Below, in pieces: positions 25,623-35,016 of a stretch of 64,000 nt of DNA. A program made the translations under genes and the position numbers. How positions within the stretch are numbered: the stretch's first letter is position 1; every line of letters begins with the position of its first letter. This DNA comes from Streptomyces rimosus subsp. rimosus (GTDB taxonomy: Bacteria; Actinomycetota; Actinomycetes; Streptomycetales; Streptomycetaceae): assembly GCF_000720725.1 (NCBI RefSeq), contig NZ_JOCQ01000012.1, forward strand, positions 77,037-141,036, written 5' to 3'. The notes beneath the pieces are model-generated. The model was not told the DNA's origin and did no database searches. It saw only the letters and a list, made by a program, of their open reading frames with translations.

Positions 25623-25851
25623 CGCGCTCGACCACCTCTTCAAGCTCGGCTATGGCGCCTCCCCCCAACTCGTCAAGTTGGAGGCCGGCGGCGACACCAA
25701 CTCCACCGGCGGCGCCGGGCCGAGCCATATGCACGCCCGCACCAAGGTCAACTGTGACCAGGTCTACCAGTGGTGGCTCGCCGAGGAGGCCAAGAAGCAC
25801 AACCCCCACTACCTCGGCGGCTGGGCCGAGCGCGGCTTCCACGATGGTTGA
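25623..25851 (+). pseudogene. GH59 galactosylceramidase-like fragment B
   Basis: Plus-strand reading LDHLFKLGYGASPQLVKLEA, then GGDTNSTGGAGPSHMHA and QWWLAEEAKKHNP, matches the GH59 segment that normally directly follows PEPxRSxI. After about 60 residues homology stops, and a TGA at 25849 ends the frame; the catalytic Glu regions are missing. With fragment A this is one broken gene. Confidence 0.6.
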
Positions 25852-25897
25852 CGGTCACACGACGGGAGCTCTCGTCGCCGCTGCCGCGGCCCAGTCG

Positions 25898-27577
25898 CTA
25901 CACGACCCACCAGGCGGCGGATTCGGCCGGTTGCTTGTCACCCGACGGCTCGGGGGCGGAGGAGAGGAGGAGCGTAGCCCCGTGCGGCGCCGGGACGGGG
26001 GATGGACCGCAGTTGACCGTGCACAGGAGACCACCCCTGCGGAAGGACAGAACGCCGTCGGGGGTGTCCGGGACTTCGTCCCAGACCAGGCCGCCGTCTC
26101 GCAGGTCAGGGATGGCCGAGCGCAGCGCAAGGGCGGCCCGATACAGATTCAGCGTGGACTCGCCGCGTAGGTCTTGCTCGGCAGCTCCGTACGACGAGAA
26201 CCAGTGCGGCTGGGGCAGCCACGCGGCAGTGGCGTCGGTGAAGCCGTACGTGGGCGCGCTGCCGTGCCAGGGGAGCGGGACTCGGCAGCCGTCGCGCCCT
26301 CGGCGTGCTCCGCCGGAGCGGTGGTACATCGGGTCCTGCAGGGCTGAGGTCGGCAGGTCGACGACTTCGGCCAGGCCCAACTCCTCGCCTTGGTAGAGAT
26401 ACACCGAGCCGGGCAGCGCGAGCATCATGAGCAGGGCGGCGCGGGCGCGGCGTTCACCGAGGGCTGTGTCACCGGGCTGGCCGCCGGGCTCGCCTCCCGC
26501 GTAGCGGGTCACGGCGCGTGGCATGTCGTGATTGTTGAGGACCCAGCTCACGGCGGAGCCGGCGGCGGTGACGGCCTCCAGGCCGCGGCAGATGACGTCA
26601 TGGAAGGCCGCGGAGTCCCATTCGGTGCGCAGGAACTCGAAGAAGAAGCTCTGGTGCAGTTCGTCCGGGCGTTGGTAGAGAGCCACTTGGCGCGGATTGA
26701 GGACGCCGATCTCGCCGACCAGAACACGGGCGCGACCGTCCCGGCGCTCGTACTCGTCGGTGAGGGCTCGCCAGCGCCGCCAGACGTCATGGACCTCGGG
26801 GCGGTTCCAGGCAGCGGAGTTGACCGGGTCCCCGGTGATCTCGTCGAGCGCCGCGTGTGGGTCGTCGGGCAGGCCCTGCTGCTTGTGCAGGCCGTGAGCG
26901 ACGTCGATGCGAAAGCCGTCCACGCCCAGGTCGAGCCAGAAGCGAAGGACCGAGTCGAAGTAGTCACCGACGCGCGGGTCGGCCCAGTTGAAGTCGGCCT
27001 GTTCGGGGGCGAACGAGTGCAGGTACCACTGTCCAGGGGTGCCGTCGTCGGCAGTCGTGCGGGCCCATGAGGAACCGCCGAAGATGGAGCGCCAGTTGTT
27101 GGGCGGTTCGGCGCCCTCTGGACCGCGGCCGTCGGCGAAGTGGAACAGCGCGCGCTCAGGGCTTCCCGGGGCGCCGGCGAGTGCCGCCTTGAACCACGGG
27201 TGCTCGATGGAGCAGTGGTTCGGGACGATGTCGGCGAGGACGCGCAGGCCCAGCGCGTGAGCTCGGGCGATGACGCGGCTCATCATGTCCAGGTCGCCGA
27301 AGCGGGGGTCCACGTCGTGGTAGTCGGCGATGTCATAGCCGTGGTCGTACTGGGGCGAGGGGTAGAACGGGCTCAGCCAGATGGCATCGACTCCGAGGCG
27401 GCGCAGGTAGGGGAGGCGCTGGAGCAGCCCTCCGAGATCGCCGGTACCGGTGCCGGTGGAATCGTGGAAGCTGCGGACGTAGATCTGGTAGACGACCGCC
27501 GTGCGCCACCACGGGTCCTGGCGGGTCGAGGGGAGGGAGAGCCGGGTGGTGACGGCATGAGGTGCAGTGGTGGTCAT
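25898..27577 (-). CDS. GH13 alpha-glucosidase
   Basis: 559 residues, no signal peptide, so cytoplasmic. Conserved GH13 regions in order: ADIVPNH (I), GFRIDVAHG (II, nucleophile Asp), VLVGEIGV (III, acid/base Glu) and NNHDMPR (IV, Asp). ATG at 27577. It is the likely last gene of the minus-strand set binding protein-permease-permease-glucosidase. It would hydrolyse the imported alpha-glucosides (maltose, isomaltose or trehalose-type; exact substrate not readable). Under probable control of the LacI regulator encoded upstream. Confidence 0.92.
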   Translation of the reverse strand: MTTTAPHAVTTRLSLPSTRQDPWWRTAVVYQIYVRSFHDSTGTGTGDLGGLLQRLPYLRRLGVDAIWLSPFYPSPQYDHGYDIADYHDVDPRFGDLDMMSRVIARAHALGLRVLADIVPNHCSIEHPWFKAALAGAPGSPERALFHFADGRGPEGAEPPNNWRSIFGGSSWARTTADDGTPGQWYLHSFAPEQADFNWADPRVGDYFDSVLRFWLDLGVDGFRIDVAHGLHKQQGLPDDPHAALDEITGDPVNSAAWNRPEVHDVWRRWRALTDEYERRDGRARVLVGEIGVLNPRQVALYQRPDELHQSFFFEFLRTEWDSAAFHDVICRGLEAVTAAGSAVSWVLNNHDMPRAVTRYAGGEPGGQPGDTALGERRARAALLMMLALPGSVYLYQGEELGLAEVVDLPTSALQDPMYHRSGGARRGRDGCRVPLPWHGSAPTYGFTDATAAWLPQPHWFSSYGAAEQDLRGESTLNLYRAALALRSAIPDLRDGGLVWDEVPDTPDGVLSFRRGGLLCTVNCGPSPVPAPHGATLLLSSAPEPSGDKQPAESAAWWVV

Positions 27578-27636
27578 GCAGGTGCGCTGGCTTTCCGGGA
27601 AGGGTGTGAAGAGGGAGGGGCATCGAGGACGACGCG

Positions 27637-27682
27637 GATGGGTATTGCGGGAACAGACTGATGGGTGTTGCGGGAAGAGACT
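27637..27682. repeat. 23-bp tandem duplication
   Basis: Two adjacent copies (27637-27659 and 27660-27682) starting GATGGGT and ending AGACT differ at two positions. They lie between the permease and GH13 genes. Function unknown; possibly replication slippage. Confidence 0.6.
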
Positions 27683-27707
27683 GGTGACAGCGGCCTCGAC
27701 GCGGCCC

Positions 27708-28601
27708 CTACTCCTTGAGCGCTCCCGCGTTTCCGCCGCGCACGAAGTGGCGCTGGAAGACGAAGAAGATGATGGCGACCGGGATGGTGGCCAGCAGCGC
27801 CGCGGTGAGCTTCAGCGGGTATCGAGTGCCCGATCCCAGGCTTCCGGAGACGAACTGGGCGAGGCCCGTGGTGAGGGTGGCGTGTTCGGAGGACTGCGTG
27901 GTGACGACGAAGTGCGTGAATTCGTTCCACGAGCCCTGGAAGGACAGGATGGTGAGCGTGAGCAGCGCGGGCTTCGCCATCGGCAGGACCACCGACCAGT
28001 AGATGCGTAGCACGCCGGCGCCGTCGATCCGGGCCGCCTCTTCGATCTCGCGCGGTACGGACTCGAAGAACTGCTTCATGATGAAGATGCCGACGGCGTC
28101 CACGAGCAGTGGCACGATCATGGCCGTGTAGGTGTCGTAGATGCCCAAGTACTGGACCACCAGAAACTTGGGGATCATCAGGACGACGCCGGGAACGGCC
28201 ATCACGGAGATGAGCAGAACGGTCAGCAGGCCACGGCCGCGGAAGCGCAGGCGGGCCAGGGCGTAGCCGGCGAGCGAGTCGAGAACGACCCGCCCGACAG
28301 TGACCGTCAGGGAGATGAAGAGGGAGTTGCCCAGCCACGTCGGAAACGCCGCGCCCTCGGAGCCGCTGAAAAGCTGGCGGTAGGTGGCCACAGTGAACGG
28401 ATTCGGCAGCAGACTGAGCGGTGACGCGGCGGCCTGTGGGTCGGTCTTGAAAGTTGTCACCACTTGGATGACGAACGGCATCAGAAAGGCGAGCGCCACC
28501 AGCGACATGACCAGTGTGCCGATGAGCCGCAGCCTTCCACGCGGGTCCCGTCGTGTCGCACGCGCCTGCGGCGTCGTACTCGACGTACTCGAAGCAGTCA
28601 T
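27708..28601 (-). CDS. Sugar ABC transporter permease (MalG-type)
   Basis: 297 residues with six predicted membrane helices and the EAA loop EEAARIDGAGVLRIYWSVVLP that docks the ATPase. ATG at 28601 overlaps the stop of the MalF-type gene by four bases. Partner of the next permease and the lipoprotein. No ATPase gene is present locally; Streptomyces importers of this class commonly share the MsiK ATPase, which is family knowledge. Confidence 0.93.
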   Translation of the reverse strand: MTASSTSSTTPQARATRRDPRGRLRLIGTLVMSLVALAFLMPFVIQVVTTFKTDPQAAASPLSLLPNPFTVATYRQLFSGSEGAAFPTWLGNSLFISLTVTVGRVVLDSLAGYALARLRFRGRGLLTVLLISVMAVPGVVLMIPKFLVVQYLGIYDTYTAMIVPLLVDAVGIFIMKQFFESVPREIEEAARIDGAGVLRIYWSVVLPMAKPALLTLTILSFQGSWNEFTHFVVTTQSSEHATLTTGLAQFVSGSLGSGTRYPLKLTAALLATIPVAIIFFVFQRHFVRGGNAGALKE

Positions 28602-29740
28602 CGGGCTGCCCTCCTTGGTCGCAGCCGTCGCCGGCCGTCGCGCTCCCGCAGCACGAGGCGCTGCACCCCGGTCATCACGAGGATGATCGCCAGCAGGACG
28701 AAGGAGATCGCAGCTCCGGTCCCGTACTGTGCGTCCTTGAAGCTCATGTTGTAGGAGAGGAACGCGGGGGTCAGCGTCGTGTTCGCGGGCTGTCCCTGGC
28801 TCATCACGTACACCTGGTCGAAAACCTGCCAGGTACCGATGAGGCCGAGCGTGATCACCAGGAAGAGAATGGGCCGCAGTGCTGGAAGGATCACGTGGCG
28901 CAGTGTCTGCCAGCGGTTGGTACCGTCGAGTCGGGCCGACTCCAGCTGGGCTTCGGGAATGTCCTGAAGCGCGGCCAGGAACATCAGCATGAAGGTGCCG
29001 GACGTCGTCCAGACCACGAGCATGATGATGGTGCACATTGCGATGGAGGGGCCGGAGAGCCACTCCCACCAGGACAGGCCGAGCACGCCGTGGTCGGCCA
29101 GTGCAGCGGGCGGAGAGCTCGGATCGACCAGGCCGATCCAGTCGAGCGCCACCCACACCAGTCCTCGCGCGTCCGTGAACCAATTAGGACCCTGGACGCC
29201 CACCCACTTGAGCAGGCTGTTGACCGCTCCGCTGCTCTGGAACAGGAAGAGGAACACCGTGGAGACGGCGATGGAGCTGGTGACGGACGGGAAGTAGAAA
29301 GCCGTTCGGAAGGCCCCCTTGCCCTTGAGCCGCTGCTGGTTCACGGCCAGTGCGAGGCCCAGCGCCAGCGCGGTCTGGAGAGGGACTGCCAGGACAACGT
29401 AGTAGAGGTTGTTCCGCAAGGACGTCATGAAGAGCGTCCGGGTCAGGCCGTCCTCGGCGAACAGACCCTGATAGTTGTCCAGCCCGACGAAGTCAGCAGC
29501 TCCCGAGAACGGGTTCGACTGGCCGTCCCAGTCCAGCAGGCTCACCCACAGAGCCATGATGACCGGCACCGCCAGGAACAGGCCCAGGACCAGCACCATG
29601 GGGCTGACGAAGACCCAGCCCCACACCCCCTGGCGGCCATCGCGACGTGGCCTGCGAAGGCGGTCGAGACGACCCGGAGGGCGACGTTCGCTGCCGGGTT
29701 CGGGCCCCGCTCCCAGCTCCGGTTCCGTGGTGGTACTCAT
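28598..29740 (-). CDS. Sugar ABC transporter permease (MalF-type)
   Basis: 380 residues: a proline/arginine-rich cytoplasmic N-terminus (~1-38), then six to seven helices and the EAA motif region PEAQLESARLDGTNRWQTLR. ATG start overlaps the binding-protein gene stop by four bases. It forms the membrane channel with the MalG-type permease. A loop insert around residues 170-215 (NWFTDARGLVWVALDWIGLV) is longer than usual for the family. Confidence 0.93.
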   Translation of the reverse strand: MSTTTEPELGAGPEPGSERRPPGRLDRLRRPRRDGRQGVWGWVFVSPMVLVLGLFLAVPVIMALWVSLLDWDGQSNPFSGAADFVGLDNYQGLFAEDGLTRTLFMTSLRNNLYYVVLAVPLQTALALGLALAVNQQRLKGKGAFRTAFYFPSVTSSIAVSTVFLFLFQSSGAVNSLLKWVGVQGPNWFTDARGLVWVALDWIGLVDPSSPPAALADHGVLGLSWWEWLSGPSIAMCTIIMLVVWTTSGTFMLMFLAALQDIPEAQLESARLDGTNRWQTLRHVILPALRPILFLVITLGLIGTWQVFDQVYVMSQGQPANTTLTPAFLSYNMSFKDAQYGTGAAISFVLLAIILVMTGVQRLVLRERDGRRRLRPRRAAR

Positions 29741-30978
29741 CGCCTGTTACCGCCCAGAACCGATGCGCCGTTCTTCTGCAAGCCGGCCAGGAGCTCCGCC
29801 GGGTCCTTGTCCGCGAGTCCGGCAAGGGAGGTGTTGAACTCGGCCATCACCTGCCGCATGCTGGGTGCGGAGACCGGCAGTTGGGCGTACGAGGCTCCGT
29901 CCGCCCAGGCTGCCGACTCGGGGTTCTGGCGCCTGTACTTGTCGAGCAGCGTCTGCTTCGACGGCATCACGCCGACCACCTTGGCAAACGTCAGCTGGCT
30001 GCTGTCGCTGGTCAGGTGGTTGACGAGGTCGACGGCGGCGGCCTGATGCCTGCTCTTGGCGGCGATGCCCCAGCAGTTGGTGAAGGCCATCGTGCCTTTG
30101 CCGCCGGGCCCCTCGGGAAGCGGGACGACCTTGTACGAAGTGCCGGGGAAGTCCTTCTCCATCATGCCGGCAAGCCAGTTGCCCTCGATGGTCATCGCGG
30201 CCTTGCCCTTGCCGAACGCCTCGCCGCCCCACCCGGAATCCAGGGCCTTGGGAAACTTGAGCACGCCCTGCGTGAGGAGTTCCTTCACATACGCCAAAGC
30301 CCTGACGTTCGCCTTGTCAGTGGCCGTCATCTTCTTCTGATCGGGGCTGGTGAGCCACGAGCCGGACTGCTTGAAGAAGGCTCCGAGCTGGTTGTAGTCG
30401 GCGTTGACGGTCAGGCCGGTGACACCGTCCTTGGTGAGCTTCTTGGCCACCCTGGCCAGGTCGTCCCACGTCCTGGGGTAGTCGGCCTCGGTGAGCCCGG
30501 CCTTCTTCCACAGGTCGGTGTTGACGGCGAGCCCCAGCGTCGACTGGTCCTTGGGCGCGCAGAACATCTTGTCGTCGTACGTGAAGGCCCGGGTCAGCAG
30601 CGGGCTGAACGCCTTGCTGTCCTTGAGCTTGTCGCCGTACGCGTAAAGGGAGCCCCGCTGGGCGTACGTGGGGAACTGTTCCCCGGACGTGTAGAAGACG
30701 TCCGGCGGGTTGTTGCCGGCGAAGGCCTGGCCGAGCTGTTGGTCGATGTTCTGCGCGATGTCCACCGTGACGGAGTTGCCCGTCTTCTCGGCCCACGCGT
30801 CTGCGGCCCGCTTCACCGCAGCGGTCTCGGGGCTGCCGGAGGTGGCGATGAGAACCTTGATCTCTTGCTTGCCCGAGGTGACCTGGCTCGGTCCCTGGCC
30901 GAATCCCGACGAACAGGCCGTGGCCAGCAGAGAGACCGCCAGTCCGCAGGCGACGAGGGGCAGTTTGGTGCGGCTCAT
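29737..30978 (-). CDS. Extracellular sugar-binding lipoprotein
   Basis: 413 residues from ATG 30978. Lipoprotein signal with lipobox LLATAC, so Cys is lipidated; then a two-lobed type I sugar-binding protein (DVFYTSGEQFPTYA, WDDLARVAKKLTKDG, TNCWGIAAKS). It captures alpha-glucosides for the two permeases. Its start is 81 bases beyond the LacI stop, so the promoter may lie in that gap or transcription may run on from lacI. Confidence 0.93.
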   Translation of the reverse strand: MSRTKLPLVACGLAVSLLATACSSGFGQGPSQVTSGKQEIKVLIATSGSPETAAVKRAADAWAEKTGNSVTVDIAQNIDQQLGQAFAGNNPPDVFYTSGEQFPTYAQRGSLYAYGDKLKDSKAFSPLLTRAFTYDDKMFCAPKDQSTLGLAVNTDLWKKAGLTEADYPRTWDDLARVAKKLTKDGVTGLTVNADYNQLGAFFKQSGSWLTSPDQKKMTATDKANVRALAYVKELLTQGVLKFPKALDSGWGGEAFGKGKAAMTIEGNWLAGMMEKDFPGTSYKVVPLPEGPGGKGTMAFTNCWGIAAKSRHQAAAVDLVNHLTSDSSQLTFAKVVGVMPSKQTLLDKYRRQNPESAAWADGASYAQLPVSAPSMRQVMAEFNTSLAGLADKDPAELLAGLQKNGASVLGGNRR

Positions 30979-31058
30979 GATCGTTCCTAGCTGTGAGTGC
31001 GAGTGCCGTGGTGCAAGGGTGAGTACGCCTCTGGGGAAGACGTGCTCGGCCGGCTGGA

Positions 31059-32123
31059 TCAGATGTCCGTCACCACCCCCGATCCGGAAGGGCCGGAGCT
31101 GTCCCTGATGACGAGCCGGGGCGTCAGCAGCAAATGCTCGGTGGGGCGCCAGGGTTCGCTGATCCGCGCGAGAAGCATCCGTACACATTCCTCGGCGACC
31201 TGTTCGAGGGGCTGTTCCACGGAGGTGAGGGTCGGGGCGAGGAGTTCCGCGAAGGGCGAGTCGTCGAAACCCGTGACCGCGACGTCGGTGCCGGGCTGCA
31301 GTCCGCGCTCCCGCAGCGCGTCGTAACAGCCGAGAGCCAGCGCATCACTCACGGCCACGACCGCGGTCACGTCCTGGTCCAGGAGCGTGCCCGCGGCCTG
31401 CCGGGCGGTCTCGGTCGAGTTGGAGGCGGCCGCGCGCAGATCGCGTACCGGCAGTCCGTGGCGTTTCATGGCACGCTGCCAGCCGGCGACTCGGTTGTCA
31501 CCGGTGCCGCTGCCGGCGGGCCAGCCCAGCAGGCCGATCCGCTCGTGCCCCGCAAGGGCAAGGTGCTCGGTCGCTGCCTCGATGCCCGCTGCGCCGTCGA
31601 CGTCCACCCAGTCGCCGAAGTCCTGTTCACTCCAGGACCGGCCGAAGGCGACGAAGGGCACGGACTTGCCATGCAGCCAGCGGTGGCGCGCGTCATCCTT
31701 CCTCGTGCGGTCCAGGACGAACGCGTCGACGGCCCGCTCCCGCAGCAGCTCGTCGTATCGTTCGACCTCCTCCTCGGGGGAGTCGGCGGAGAAGACCAGG
31801 AGCCGGTAGCCGGCCGCGGCTGCAAGCGCGTGCAGAAAACGGTCCTGCACTGCGTTGGAGCGGCCGGCCACGCTGCGTTCCAGCGCGTAGCCGATGGTCC
31901 GCGACTCGCGGCGGCGCAGCGACCGGGCCGCGGTGTGCGGCCGGTAGCCCAGCTTTTCGATGGCGGCGGTCACGCGAGCCAACGTCTCGGGCCGGAGAAG
32001 GTCGGGATTGTTGAGCGCGTTGGAAACCGTCTGCTTGCCGACTTGGGCGAGGCGGGCGACGTCGGCCATCGTCGGGGGCCGTGATCGCGCCGGGGAAGTC
32101 TTTCGAGGGCTGTCATTGGTCAT
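31059..32123 (-). CDS. LacI-family transcriptional repressor
   Basis: 354 residues. N-terminal helix-turn-helix TMADVARLAQVGKQTVSNAL with the hinge helix PHTAARSLRRRES, then a periplasmic-binding-protein-like effector domain (TGFDDSPFAELLAPTLTSV, RLVIRDS). ATG at 32123. Transcribed away from the debranching-type glucosidase, with two identical palindromes between them, so it probably represses both directions. Effector likely an alpha-glucoside taken up by the ABC system. Confidence 0.94.
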   Translation of the reverse strand: MTNDSPRKTSPARSRPPTMADVARLAQVGKQTVSNALNNPDLLRPETLARVTAAIEKLGYRPHTAARSLRRRESRTIGYALERSVAGRSNAVQDRFLHALAAAAGYRLLVFSADSPEEEVERYDELLRERAVDAFVLDRTRKDDARHRWLHGKSVPFVAFGRSWSEQDFGDWVDVDGAAGIEAATEHLALAGHERIGLLGWPAGSGTGDNRVAGWQRAMKRHGLPVRDLRAAASNSTETARQAAGTLLDQDVTAVVAVSDALALGCYDALRERGLQPGTDVAVTGFDDSPFAELLAPTLTSVEQPLEQVAEECVRMLLARISEPWRPTEHLLLTPRLVIRDSSGPSGSGVVTDI

Positions 32124-32168
32124 TTCGGTCCACACGGAAGGTCGGGTACGGTGTGAGCGCGTTGCCGT

Positions 32169-32203
32169 TTGGATCGATCCAATACTTTCTTGGATCGATC
32201 CAA
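32169..32203. promoter_or_regulatory. Double LacI-type operator
   Basis: Two perfect 14-bp palindromes TTGGATCGATCCAA at 32169-32182 and 32190-32203, centres 21 bp apart (two helical turns), in the divergent region between the repressor and the glucosidase. A further half-like GCGATCC follows at about 32212. Strong candidate operator for the LacI protein encoded next door. Confidence 0.8.
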
Positions 32204-32268
32204 TCCCTGAAGCGATCCTGACTGTACACACCACATCCGGCAAAAAAGAAGGCCAAAGGTCCGTCTAG

Positions 32269-34467
32269 ATGTCGCAGCAGATCCGTCACACGCCGCAGCC
32301 CCAGAGCGTTCAACACATACCTGACCAGCAGCGCGATCTCCCGGCGCATGCCTCAGAGCCTGACGGCCAGCCGTTCGTCCATGACGCCACCCTGGCGATC
32401 TGGGCCCCCTCCTTCGTGGCATCGCGGCCCGACGGGAACATGACCGCGCCAGTCGACGGCTTCTACCACGGGGACCGGCGCTTCCTGCGCTCCTTGCGCA
32501 TCACCGTCGACGGCGTGCACCTCGCTTCGACGAACGCCACCGCCGAGTCCGCCAGCCGGGTCACGTACGACGCCGTGCTCCGCGGCGTGGCACAGCAGAC
32601 TGCCGACCCGGCGGTGACCCTGCATCGCGAGCGCACCGTCGTTCCGGGGTGCTTCACCGAGAACCTGACCCTCACCAACAACGGCCCGCTTCCCGCACGG
32701 TTCACCCTGCGTGTCACAGCCGAGGGCGACTTCGCCGCCATGGACGCGGTCAAAGAGGGTGCTACGACGCCACTCGTCGCGCCGTACTCTGCCGAGCACC
32801 GTCTGACCTGGGCTTCGAGTGGATCGCTGATGTCGCTGTCAGCCCGGACTCCCGGCAGCACGGTCGCCGGCGTGCCCCGCTCCCGCCTCTCGGTGTCCGG
32901 GACTCAGGGCATCTTCGCCTTCGACATCTCCCTCGCCCCCGGCGATACCTGGACGTGCGAGCTCGTGGGCCGGGCGGACACGGACTCGCCCACCCCTTTC
33001 CGCCCGGTGACCGAGGATGCCCGGCCCTGGGCAGACCTGGGCCTCAGCTGCGCGGACGGTGACTTCACGCGCCTGATCACTCAGTCCGAACAGGACCTCG
33101 CCCGCCTGCTGCTCGCCGACCCGCAGGCCCCCGAAGACCTCTTCGTCGGGGCAGGCGCCCCGTGGTACCTCACCCTGTTCGGCCGCGACTCCCTGTGGGC
33201 GGCCCGCATGCTGCTGCCCCTGGGCACCGACCTGGCGGCGGGAACCCTGCGCACCCTGGCCCGCCGCCAGGGCCGGACCGCCGTGCCTGCCACCGAGGAA
33301 CAACCCGGCAAGATCCTGCACGAGGTGCGCGCCGAGGCGCAGGAACTCAGCGACGGCAGCCGACTGCCCGCGCAGTATTACGGGACCATCGACGCCACCC
33401 CGCTGTGGATCTCGTTGCTGCACGACGCGTGGCGCTGGGGCATGCCGTCCGAAGACGTCAAAGCACTGCTCCCGCACCTCGAAGCAGCCCTCAACTGGCT
33501 TGTGGAATACGGAGATCCGGACGGCGACGGTCTGCTGGAGTACATCGACTCCACCGGTACCGGCCTTGCCAACCAGGGCTGGAAGGATTCCGGCGACTCG
33601 GTCCGCTTCCGGGACGGCTCCCTGGCGACCGCTCCCATCGCGCTGTGTGAGGTGCAGGCGTACGCGCACAAGGCGGCCATGGACGGCGCCGCGCTCCTCG
33701 ACGCCTTCGGCCGCCCCGGCGGCGATCGCTACCGGTCCTGGGCCGCACAACTGCGGGAAGCGTTCCGGCGCGGATTTTGGGTGTCCGACGAGCATGGCCC
33801 CTACACAGCCATCGCGCTCGACGCGGACAAGCGCCCGGCCGACGCCATCACCTCGGGAATGGGGCACCTCCTCAACACCGGCCTGCTCGACGCCGAGGAG
33901 GAACGACTCATCGCCGACCGGCTCCTCGCTCCAGACCTGGCCGACGCTTATGGGCTGCGCACGTACTCGACCGCCAACGGCGGCTACAACCCCCTCGGCT
34001 ACCACATCGGCAGCGTATGGCCCCACGACACAGCCATCGCCGTACACGGACTGGCCCGTGCCGGATACCCGGATCACGCCCGCCGACTCGCGGAGAACCT
34101 GATCGCGGCAGGGCCCGCCTTCGACTCCCGTCTACCGGAACTGTTCGCGGGCACCGCCCGCTCGACCTCCGCCCGACCGTCGCCCTACCCGGCGTCGTGC
34201 CGGCCCCAGGCGTGGGCCGCCTCCTCCTCGGTGGCCGTGCTGCAGGCGCTCCTCGGCCTTGAGGCGGACGTTCCCGCGGGACGCCTGAGTATCCAGCCGA
34301 CGGCCAGCAAGCTGCTGCCCCTGAGCGTCTCGGGATTGAGCGTCGCTGGGCACCCGCTGTCCATTTCCGTCGCGGCCGACGGCACGGTGTGCGCCAGCAC
34401 ATCGGCACCGCTGCAGGTGAGTACCCAGACTCCGCCCCGAGAGATCTCCGCCATCAGCGTCGGCTGA
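32269..34467 (+). CDS. Amylo-alpha-1,6-glucosidase/glycogen-debranching-type protein
   Basis: 732 residues, no signal peptide. The N-terminal half is a beta-rich GDE_N_bis-type domain (DGFYHGDRRFLRSLRITVDG); the C-terminal half is an (alpha/alpha)6 barrel with FGRDSLWAARMLLPLGT, YGTIDATPLWISLL, WKDSGDSVRF and GSVWPHDTAIA. Family members act on alpha-glucosidic side chains, but substrate is often unknown. ATG 32269 follows AAAGG. Divergent from lacI with the shared double operator, so it belongs to the alpha-glucoside regulon. Confidence 0.85.
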   Translation: MSQQIRHTPQPQSVQHIPDQQRDLPAHASEPDGQPFVHDATLAIWAPSFVASRPDGNMTAPVDGFYHGDRRFLRSLRITVDGVHLASTNATAESASRVTYDAVLRGVAQQTADPAVTLHRERTVVPGCFTENLTLTNNGPLPARFTLRVTAEGDFAAMDAVKEGATTPLVAPYSAEHRLTWASSGSLMSLSARTPGSTVAGVPRSRLSVSGTQGIFAFDISLAPGDTWTCELVGRADTDSPTPFRPVTEDARPWADLGLSCADGDFTRLITQSEQDLARLLLADPQAPEDLFVGAGAPWYLTLFGRDSLWAARMLLPLGTDLAAGTLRTLARRQGRTAVPATEEQPGKILHEVRAEAQELSDGSRLPAQYYGTIDATPLWISLLHDAWRWGMPSEDVKALLPHLEAALNWLVEYGDPDGDGLLEYIDSTGTGLANQGWKDSGDSVRFRDGSLATAPIALCEVQAYAHKAAMDGAALLDAFGRPGGDRYRSWAAQLREAFRRGFWVSDEHGPYTAIALDADKRPADAITSGMGHLLNTGLLDAEEERLIADRLLAPDLADAYGLRTYSTANGGYNPLGYHIGSVWPHDTAIAVHGLARAGYPDHARRLAENLIAAGPAFDSRLPELFAGTARSTSARPSPYPASCRPQAWAASSSVAVLQALLGLEADVPAGRLSIQPTASKLLPLSVSGLSVAGHPLSISVAADGTVCASTSAPLQVSTQTPPREISAISVG

Positions 34468-34489
34468 GAGTAGCGGCACCCACCAAGCA

Positions 34490-34541
34490 GGCACGAGGCA
34501 CGCCATCTTTCCAACCCCCGCCATCCGGTGTGCCTCGTGCC
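34490..34541 (+). terminator. Hairpin terminator
   Basis: Perfect 12-bp arms GGCACGAGGCAC (34490-34501) and GTGCCTCGTGCC (34530-34541), 28-base loop, 23 bases after the glucosidase stop. Confidence 0.65.
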
Positions 34542-35016
34542 GCCCCTCGACTGTTCGCCTGCCGCGCGAACAACGCCGGCCCCGGCGATCTGCCTGGGCT
34601 CCATCAGGTGTGCGATCAGAGGTCGAGCCGATGGTGCACCATTTCCGCCGATACGACACGTGCGTCCCTGAGGCCGAACATCGTCTCGGAACGGGGACCC
34701 GAACGTCCTCACGACGGTGCTAATCGGCCATGGAGCCCGGCAGTTGACCGACCCATGGCGCCCAACCCGGGTCCTGGCCGTGTCACGGCTTCGCAAAGTC
34801 GCGGGACGGCCGGGGGCGTTGCCGCTCGTACCTCATGATGGACCCTCCGTACGGGCAAGTCCTCCGACTAATTCTGAGTGACTCTTCCCGCTTTCCTTGT
34901 GATTTCGGGGCAATAGCTCCAATCATCTTCGGCTGTTCAAAGTATTGATCCGACCTCTCCTTCGGCCTACGGTGACACCGCCACTCACCGCCCAGAGCCG
35001 AGGGGACCCGTACGTG
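34542..35016. other. Intergenic upstream of fucosidase cluster
   Basis: No gene found. A 12-bp palindrome ATGGTGCACCAT is at 34631-34642. The last ~130 bases are AT-richer, consistent with the promoter of the GH95-GH29-GH97 genes, but no confident -35/-10 pair can be assigned. Confidence 0.4.

Noticed and set aside
27637..27682. Tandem 23-bp units as a CRISPR-like array
   Set aside because: Only two adjacent copies with no spacers and no cas genes; simple duplication.
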